Part shown: positions 60,301-64,000 of the stretch, piece after piece
Layout of the letters: the number at the start of each line of letters is the position of its first letter
Numbering within the stretch: the stretch's first letter is position 1
Source of the DNA: Agelaius tricolor
Taxonomy: Eukaryota; Chordata; Aves; Passeriformes; Icteridae
DNA length: 64,000 bases
Direction of reading: 5' to 3'
NCBI GenBank assembly: GCA_023055355.1
Contig: JALJCS010000001.1
Location: 80,950,881-81,014,880 of the forward strand
Notes under the pieces: model-generated
Database searches by the model: none
What the model saw: only the letters and a program-made list of their open reading frames with translations
What the model was told of the DNA's origin: nothing
Made by a program: the position numbers and the translations under genes

Positions 60301-62143
60301 CCTCATTGTTCTTTTTCAAATTCACTAAGTGTTCTTTATGAAAGAGATGTGTGGATTTTTTCACCCTTTTTTCCACGTTAGGTTCTGCAGTTCCTCTCCT
60401 TAATCTCAGTGAAACAGCTTTCATGATGCTCTAATTTCTCCTGAAGAGAGTGGCAGTGTAGTGTTGGCTTCTTGTGATTATTTGCAGTAATCATCTTTTC
60501 CCTTTCATTTGTAATCTTACATTCACTTGTATTCTTTGCCCTGTTGCCTTCCTGTGCTCTGTCTACATATCTAATTGATTTTTAAAATTTATTTATTTGA
60601 TGATTTTGCACATTCTCTCCTTTTTCAAGTTGTTTACAGGTCCAGGGTCATAGGTTTATTGCCTCTAGTTGTTCACAGAAATTCCATAGAGGCTTATTTT
60701 TAGCCTTCTGTATCTTAATTTTTGCTATGTCTGTAAACTTGCAGACGCACCTCTTTCAATTGTCATGACATTGTTCATGATATTCAAGTGTTTCTCTAAT
60801 CCAGTTCTGTCTCTTTCTAGTAAGTGGATGCTTGCATTTTTATTTAAGCCTAGAACTGAATCTAATTATATCTGAGCTGTTCCCCTTTGTTTCTTGCCTC
60901 TCACTTCTGTCATAATGCATTTCTGTTGCTTTTGTCCTGCAGCACAATCCTATAAGTCAGTTATGTCAGCAATGTGAAAAACCTTTGCAGCTCATGCCTT
61001 GGTATAGAGAATAATATGGGCCACATATAAACCTTGAGTATTCTTTCTACTTAGAATATTAAAAGTTTGATTTTCCCCCTGTAGTTCAAATACTGATGTT
61101 TAGCTCTCATAATTGTGCTTCAGATCATTGCTGTTCTGTTCTTTGTTATCAACAAATGTGTCCAGAAGATAGCAATCTTCTAGATGTACCACTGGATCTG
61201 TACAAGTCCTAAAGGCAGAGACTGCTGCTTTGGAAAACTGCTGTTTCTTTGGTCACTGATTTAGCTGTGCTAAGCTCCAGCTGCAGTATTTGCTTCTTTC
61301 TTATCAGTCCAGTTGAAGTCAGGAGCTCTGTACTCTCCTCTGGGGCCCTTGTGAGCTGTCCAAAGTAGATTTGCTGCAGTTTTGCTGTTTGTGTGTTTTT
61401 TAGCATGCGAGAAAGGATGGCCTCAGGCTGCAGCTTGCAATTTTGGTTTAATTCTTCAATGGTACCATTACTATTAGATTATGTAAGTACCAGGTTCCAG
61501 TTTAAAACTGAGTAGTTCCTGTACTGTTGTCCTACAATTTATTTACATAAATACACTTTGCAAAGAGATGCCACAAAAGGGGTGATAGCACTGATACAAA
61601 ATTGTAATTTCTATCCAGTGTGGATTTCTTGAAATGATGGAAATAAACTAAAGATTAAAGGAATATGTCTGCTTTATGATTTCCAAGAATTTTGGCAAAT
61701 AATAGATTTTTTTCTCCACTGGTTTGTGACTAGGTGGTAACACTGCAGTAAGCTTTTGTGCCAGTTAGTGTTTTATGAGAAGTGTGCAAGTTAATAGATT
61801 TTTCACTCACCTATCATTGTTCATTAATTCTAACAGCAATACCTGTTTCCTAGGTAAAAAGAAATGGAAGAAAACTTGCTGCCTCCCATCCTTTGTGATT
61901 TTCCTGTTCATCTTGTCTTGCGTTGTTTCTGCGATCGCCCTGTTGGCGATTTTTAATGTGGAGTCAGCCAACATGACAGTGAACGTTATTCTCATAACAG
62001 TGACCTGTATTGTTGGCTTGGCCTTTTTCTTGAATTGCCGCACATGGTGGCAGGTGATGGACTCGGTTTTGAATTCTCAGAGAAAACGTCTGCACAGTGC
62101 TGCCTCCAAGCTTCACAAGCTGAAAAGCGAGGGCTTCATGAAG
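39264..62143 (+). CDS. KIDINS220: KIDINS220 (ARMS), N-terminal 744 residues in sixteen coding exons (joined coding span)
   Basis: Exons join into an uninterrupted 744-residue frame that by eye is closely similar to vertebrate KIDINS220 (about 1770 aa). Family knowledge: a membrane scaffold, substrate of protein kinase D, that couples Trk, p75NTR and ephrin receptors to sustained MAP-kinase signalling in neurons. Seen: N-terminal leader (1-36), eleven ankyrin repeats (about 37-410), a KAP-family P-loop NTPase start with Walker [12 protein letters not shown] (464-474), and four hydrophobic segments (about 499-521, 525-546, 658-681, 689-708). The Walker B region and C-terminal tail lie in exons past the window. 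The ATG has a strong context (A at -3, G at +4) and gives the family's N terminus. Splice sites are GT-AG throughout. Confidence 0.96.
39372..43635 (+). other. KIDINS220: KIDINS220 intron 2, 4264 bp
   Basis: GT-AG intron with a CR1 fragment at 41670-42235. A 139-codon open frame at 40533-40952 has no recognisable domain and is probably chance. Confidence 0.85.
41670..42235 (-). mobile_element. CR1 LINE fragment, minus strand, internally deleted
   Basis: Starts with TTGGAAGGGATCCCTGGAA, a CR1 3'-end variant in reverse. It then jumps into sequence normally further upstream in CR1: 'ggttaaataggatcccagta', 'ggcctccagctgcactttgt', 'cacctcactgtccatttgtc', 'gggagacagtgttgaaatcc'. These are familiar CR1 reverse-strand landmarks. 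No intact coding frame. Confidence 0.8.
43636..43734 (+). CDS. KIDINS220: KIDINS220 exon 3, ankyrin repeat 1 (residues 37-69)
   Basis: A 99-nt, phase-0 exon encoding one repeat, starting [20 protein letters not shown] and ending ANCNLEDA. Acceptor TTTCAG, donor GTAAGT. Has the canonical TPLMLAA helix signature. Confidence 0.95.
43735..45189 (+). other. KIDINS220: KIDINS220 intron 3, 1455 bp
   Basis: GT-AG intron with an AT-rich duplication at 44543-44643 and an A/C-rich tract at about 44437-44471. Confidence 0.85.
44543..44643. repeat. AT-rich direct duplication, two identical 32-nt copies 69 bp apart
   Basis: Copies at 44543-44574 and 44612-44643 are identical; each begins GCTATATTTTATAAGTATAG and ends ATAAAAAAT. 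The sequence between is also built from CATATAAA-type units. The copies have a partly palindromic core (GCTATA...TATAGC), so strand slippage is the likely origin. Confidence 0.75.
45190..45288 (+). CDS. KIDINS220: KIDINS220 exon 4, ankyrin repeat 2 (residues 70-102)
   Basis: A 99-nt, phase-0 exon starting [20 protein letters not shown] and ending VNLEHRDL. Acceptor TTCTAG, donor GTATGT. Confidence 0.95.
45289..46722 (+). other. KIDINS220: KIDINS220 intron 4, 1434 bp
   Basis: GT-AG intron with a strongly G/T-biased tract at about 45570-45660; nothing else recognised. Confidence 0.85.
46723..46821 (+). CDS. KIDINS220: KIDINS220 exon 5, ankyrin repeat 3 (residues 103-135)
   Basis: A 99-nt, phase-0 exon starting [20 protein letters not shown] and ending ANPNITGM. 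Acceptor TTGCTAG, donor GTAAGT. Confidence 0.95.
46822..47768 (+). other. KIDINS220: KIDINS220 intron 5, 947 bp
   Basis: GT-AG intron; nothing recognised. Confidence 0.85.
47769..47870 (+). CDS. KIDINS220: KIDINS220 exon 6, ankyrin repeat 4 (residues 136-169)
   Basis: A 102-nt, phase-0 exon starting [20 protein letters not shown] and ending VNCSDK. It is one codon longer than the 99-nt repeat exons and uses YPIIWAA in place of TPLxxAA. Acceptor TTCTAAG, donor GTAAGT. Confidence 0.95.
47871..48296 (+). other. KIDINS220: KIDINS220 intron 6, 426 bp
   Basis: GT-AG intron; nothing recognised. Confidence 0.85.
48297..48395 (+). CDS. KIDINS220: KIDINS220 exon 7, ankyrin repeat 5 (residues 170-202)
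   Basis: A 99-nt, phase-0 exon starting [20 protein letters not shown] and ending ADVDQEGA. Acceptor TTTTCAG, donor GTAAGT. Confidence 0.95.
48396..49297 (+). other. KIDINS220: KIDINS220 intron 7, 902 bp
   Basis: GT-AG intron; nothing recognised. Confidence 0.85.
49298..49495 (+). CDS. KIDINS220: KIDINS220 exon 8, ankyrin repeats 6 and 7 (residues 203-268)
   Basis: A 198-nt, phase-0 exon, exactly twice the single-repeat size. It holds [20 protein letters not shown] and then [20 protein letters not shown], ending YVNIPDR. Acceptor TTTAAAG, donor GTGAGT. Probably a fusion by loss of the intron between two repeats. Confidence 0.96.
49496..51345 (+). other. KIDINS220: KIDINS220 intron 8, 1850 bp
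   Basis: GT-AG intron; nothing recognised. Confidence 0.85.
51346..51444 (+). CDS. KIDINS220: KIDINS220 exon 9, ankyrin repeat 8 (residues 269-301)
   Basis: A 99-nt, phase-0 exon starting [20 protein letters not shown] and ending ADIDIRGQ. Acceptor TTTTTAG, donor GTAAGT. Confidence 0.95.
51445..53803 (+). other. KIDINS220: KIDINS220 intron 9, 2359 bp
   Basis: GT-AG intron. A G+C-richer block at about 52150-53110 is unlike the flanking intron and may be a decayed repeat of unknown family. A hairpin at 53222-53249 and a 14-bp direct repeat (53350-53363 and 53370-53383) also lie here. Confidence 0.85.
53222..53249. repeat. Perfect 10-bp inverted repeat with 8-nt loop
   Basis: GAAAGTCTTC (53222-53231) and GAAGACTTTC (53240-53249) are exact reverse complements. 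Could form a hairpin in the KIDINS220 pre-mRNA; function unknown. Confidence 0.6.
53804..53902 (+). CDS. KIDINS220: KIDINS220 exon 10, ankyrin repeat 9 (residues 302-334)
   Basis: A 99-nt, phase-0 exon starting [20 protein letters not shown] and ending PDTETCTK. Acceptor TTTTTAG, donor GTAACA. Confidence 0.95.
53903..54570 (+). other. KIDINS220: KIDINS220 intron 10, 668 bp
   Basis: GT-AG intron; nothing recognised. Confidence 0.85.
54571..54669 (+). CDS. KIDINS220: KIDINS220 exon 11, ankyrin repeat 10 (residues 335-367)
   Basis: A 99-nt, phase-0 exon starting [20 protein letters not shown] and ending AKVSAVDK. Acceptor CATTTTAG, donor GTAAAG. Confidence 0.95.
54670..55613 (+). other. KIDINS220: KIDINS220 intron 11, 944 bp
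   Basis: GT-AG intron with a local duplication at 54769-54838. Confidence 0.85.
54769..54838. repeat. Local direct duplication, 21-nt copies 49 bp apart
   Basis: TCCCATATGGTTAATAATTA (from 54769) and TCCCATATGTTTAATAATTA (from 54818) differ at one base. Probably a small tandem duplication. Confidence 0.65.
55614..55791 (+). CDS. KIDINS220: KIDINS220 exon 12, ankyrin repeat 11 and linker (residues 368-427)
   Basis: This 178-nt exon starts [20 protein letters not shown], then [20 protein letters not shown] and ends in a split Arg codon. Phase changes from 0 to 1 here, where the repeat array gives way to the NTPase domain. Acceptor AATTGCAG, donor GTAAGT. Confidence 0.96.
55792..56309 (+). other. 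KIDINS220: KIDINS220 intron 12, 518 bp
   Basis: GT-AG intron; nothing recognised. Confidence 0.85.
56310..56474 (+). CDS. KIDINS220: KIDINS220 exon 13, start of KAP NTPase domain with Walker A (residues 427-482)
   Basis: This 165-nt exon encodes [20 protein letters not shown] and [18 protein letters not shown]. The P-loop [11 protein letters not shown] (residues 464-474) retains the key Lys473 and Ser474. Acceptor GTTGCAG, donor GAAG|GTAAAA. Confidence 0.96.
56475..57801 (+). other. KIDINS220: KIDINS220 intron 13, 1327 bp
   Basis: GT-AG intron; nothing recognised. Confidence 0.85.
57802..57981 (+). CDS. KIDINS220: KIDINS220 exon 14, first two membrane segments (residues 482-542)
   Basis: This 180-nt exon encodes [19 protein letters not shown], then a hydrophobic segment at about 499-521 and a second beginning at 525 ([17 protein letters not shown]). 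Membrane segments inserted in the NTPase domain are a hallmark of KAP proteins. Acceptor GTTTCAG, donor GTAAGT. Confidence 0.95.
57982..58328 (+). other. KIDINS220: KIDINS220 intron 14, 347 bp
   Basis: Short GT-AG intron. The exon 14 frame reads on to a stop at 58031, with AATAAA at 58068-58073. Confidence 0.85.
58329..58494 (+). CDS. KIDINS220: KIDINS220 exon 15 (residues 542-597)
   Basis: This 166-nt exon finishes the second membrane segment (TVIYF), then encodes [20 protein letters not shown] and a Leu-rich stretch to [13 protein letters not shown]. Acceptor TATTTTAG, donor TCAG|GTTAGT. Confidence 0.95.
58495..59374 (+). other. KIDINS220: KIDINS220 intron 15, 880 bp
   Basis: GT-AG intron; nothing recognised. 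Confidence 0.85.
59375..59526 (+). CDS. KIDINS220: KIDINS220 exon 16 (residues 597-648)
   Basis: This 152-nt exon encodes [20 protein letters not shown], then [20 protein letters not shown] and ends FKTEDTQ plus a split Gly codon. The donor CAAG|GTGGTT is weak (TGGTT in place of TAAGT), so read-through into the intron is plausible. Acceptor TCTTTCAG. Confidence 0.95.
59527..61853 (+). other. KIDINS220: KIDINS220 intron 16, 2327 bp
   Basis: GT-AG intron with a weak donor. The exon 16 frame stays open to a TAA at 59721-59723, overlapped by an AATAAA at 59722-59727 (see findings). No repeat recognised. Confidence 0.85.
59722..59727 (+). terminator. KIDINS220: Candidate intronic poly(A) signal AATAAA in KIDINS220 intron 16
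   Basis: The hexamer overlaps the in-frame stop of the exon 16 read-through frame. Its use is speculative. Confidence 0.2.
61854..62143 (+). CDS. KIDINS220: KIDINS220 exon 17, third and fourth membrane segments (residues 648-744)
   Basis: This 290-nt exon encodes KKKWKKTCC, a hydrophobic stretch at about 658-681, another at about 689-708, then CRTWWQ and a basic stretch ending [12 protein letters not shown]. The KKKWKK cluster before the third segment fits a cytosolic flank. Its donor is AAG|GTGAGT. The next coding exon, expected to carry the Walker B-like IIDGLDAC motif, is not in the window. Confidence 0.95.
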
Positions 62144-64000
62144 GTGAGTGTTTGTATGAATTGGCCCTTAGAAGAAATGAAACAAACCCCCAGACATGGA
62201 GCATTATTAATTAGGGGCACCATTAATTTAATCAGGCTAAGTCTCACAACAGGAGAATGAGACTTGGTGAGTTTTTACTGAATGGAACACTTCTGTGCCA
62301 GTGGTAATTGTGCTTAGTATATGACATCTATCTGCTTAATCATGAATGTTAAATTTGGGGTTTCAGTTTTCTGATTTTATTTTTGCTGGGAAGAAAGTAC
62401 TTGGAAAACAATTCTCAATTTCCATTATTTTGTAAAAGCTTACTTTAGATCACAAGATGAGAAAGAATAACTTTGAGAATCTTCTAAAGGTGTAAAAACA
62501 AGCCTAACTTTGTCTGTCTGCAAGACCTCTTTGCTAAGAAAGGAATTGTAGCACTGAAAGAATGTTACAAAACACTCCACATATTTAATGAAAAATGGGA
62601 GGAAATACTATTGTTTTGCTGACTTATATCTATAAACTGATAAATATACTCTCAGGCTGTCATCAGATATGCTATATGCTCCTCTTTGAAAGTAAAATGT
62701 AGCATCGTGATTTTTAGCTTTGTAGATTACAGCCAATGTATAAAAATCTGTTGTACAAATATTTTTCATACAGTCATAGAATAGTTTGAGTTGAAAGGGA
62801 CCTTTTGAAGGTCAGTTAGTGCAACCTGACCTTGAATATTTCCAAGGATGGGCATCCACAACTTCTCTGGGCAATCTGTACCAGTGCTTTACCACCTCAT
62901 TTTAAACAAACTTCTTTCTTATATCTAGCCTAAATTGATTGTCCTTCAGTTTTTAAAACCAATCTCCCTTGTCCTCTTGCAAAAGGCCCTACCAAAAAGT
63001 TTGTTCTCATATTACCTACAGGCCTCTATAGGTACTGGAAAGCCACAATAAACATCTCCCCAGAATTTTATCTTCTTCAGGTTGAATAATCTCAATTCTC
63101 TCAGCCTTTCATCACAGCAGAGGTGCTCCATCCCTCTAATCATCTTTGTGGCCTTCTCTGGACTTGCTCCAATGCATTGGTGTCATTGCTGTATTGAGGA
63201 GTGCAGAGCTGGATGCAGCACTGCAGGTAGGGTCTCAGTAGAGTGGAGGAGAGGGACAAAATCCCTCCCTCCCCTGCTGTCCACACTGCTTTGGATGCAT
63301 CCCAGAACACGTTTTGGCTTTCTGGGCTGCAAGGGCACATGGCCTCTCACCCCAGCATCCCCCAAGTCCTTCTTGGCGGAGCTCCTCTACATCTGTTTAT
63401 CCCCCAGACTGGATTGATACCAAGGATTCAGTACACAGGTGCAGGGCCTTGCTCTTGGCCTTGTTGAACCTCATGAACCCCCTTCCTGAGCTTGTGTAGG
63501 TCCTTCTGGATGACATCCTGTCCCTCAGGTGTGTCAACCGTGCCACTTACCTTGGTGTCATCTGCAAACTTGCTGGGCATGCACTTGATCCCTTCATTCA
63601 TGTCAATAATGCAGATATTAAATAACACTGGTCCCAGTGTGGATCTCTGAGGGACAGCACTTGTCGCTGGTGTCCATTGGGATACTGAGCCATTGACACT
63701 TTGTTATTTTTTGCATCTCATGATAAGTTCAGCTCCGACTGTACCTTGGCCTTCCTCACTACATCCTCTCACAACCAGACCGTGTCCCTATACTCTTCCT
63801 AGCATACCTGTGCTTGCTTCTACTGCCTGTGCATTTACATCTTGGTTGTTGGTTTGACCAGCAGGTCTCTACTCAGTGAAACCAGCTTTTATTCTTCCTT
63901 GCCAATTTTCTTCTTCTTCTAGGGATTACAGGCTTTTGTATTCCGTGGAAAGCATCCTTAAAACATCTTCCAGCTGTGTTGTCCCTGTGGTCAGTTTTCC
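62144..64000 (+). other. KIDINS220: KIDINS220 intron 17 (partial at window end)
   Basis: Begins with a consensus GTGAGT donor. Mostly occupied by a CR1 element from 62772. The next KIDINS220 exon was not found before the window ends. Confidence 0.8.
62772..64000 (-). mobile_element. CR1 LINE, minus strand, at least 1.2 kb, runs off the window
   Basis: Starts AGTCATAGAATAGTTTGAG, the reverse of the CR1 3' end. It continues colinearly through 'gggcatccacaacttctctg', 'ctggacttgctccaatgcat', 'gagctggatgcagcactgca', 'gctttctgggctgcaagggc', 'ggccttgttgaacctcatga', 'tgtcatctgcaaacttgctg' and 'ttgaccagcaggtctctact', which I recognise as successive parts of one avian CR1. It is the longest copy here; the ORF2 region is interrupted by many stops. 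Divergence suggests an old insertion. Confidence 0.85.

Noticed and set aside
61775..62260. 161-codon single-exon protein
   Set aside because: This is KIDINS220 exon 17 read through its splice sites; only 61854-62143 is coding.
63082..63628. Overlapping open frames of 60-111 codons near the window end
   Set aside because: They lie inside a CR1 element and are fragments of its decayed sequence, not genes.
62144..64000. Search for KIDINS220 exon 18 (Walker B-like IIDGLDAC)
   Set aside because: Not present before the window ends; the region is intron and CR1.
1..64000. CRISPR arrays, bacterial operons, phage or plasmid modules, tRNA or rRNA genes
   Set aside because: None seen; the window is ordinary vertebrate chromosomal DNA with spliced genes.

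Overview
This is vertebrate nuclear DNA, almost certainly from a bird. It is AT-rich, with short exons joined by GT-AG introns. Its interspersed repeats are CR1 LINE fragments, the typical avian retroposon, plus one solo endogenous-retrovirus LTR. The LTR resembles families I associate with songbirds, but the species cannot be fixed from the sequence. No prokaryotic or organellar features are present.

Two protein-coding genes lie head-to-tail on the + strand. The first is the 3' part of MBOAT2, a multipass ER lysophospholipid acyltransferase. Eight coding exons run from 3973 to 21914, covering about the last 368 residues, the catalytic His region and the stop codon. Its 5' exons lie before the window. 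A gene-free interval of about 8-9 kb follows, holding the MBOAT2 3' UTR and intergenic DNA.

The second is KIDINS220 (ARMS), the neurotrophin/ephrin receptor scaffold. Its likely promoter is the CpG island near 31.5-32.4 kb, with a non-coding first exon ending about 31947. The start codon is at 39264 in exon 2, and sixteen coding exons run to 62143. These encode residues 1-744: eleven ankyrin repeats, the Walker A region of the KAP NTPase domain and four membrane segments. The rest of the NTPase domain and the long C-terminal tail lie beyond the window. The same two genes are neighbours in the same orientation on human chromosome 2p25.

Repeats: a solo LTR at 1878-2337, and CR1 copies at about 30989-31513, 32455-32652, 32670-33107, 41670-42235 and 62772-64000. 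The KIDINS220 CpG island lies between CR1 copies on both sides.

I found no undescribed multi-gene system. The observations most worth checking concern KIDINS220 gene structure: an exon-2 acceptor fused to a consensus donor (recursive-splice-like), a well-placed upstream ORF at a YY1-type site, a possible intronic polyadenylation isoform after exon 16, and near-perfect one-exon-per-ankyrin-repeat modularity.
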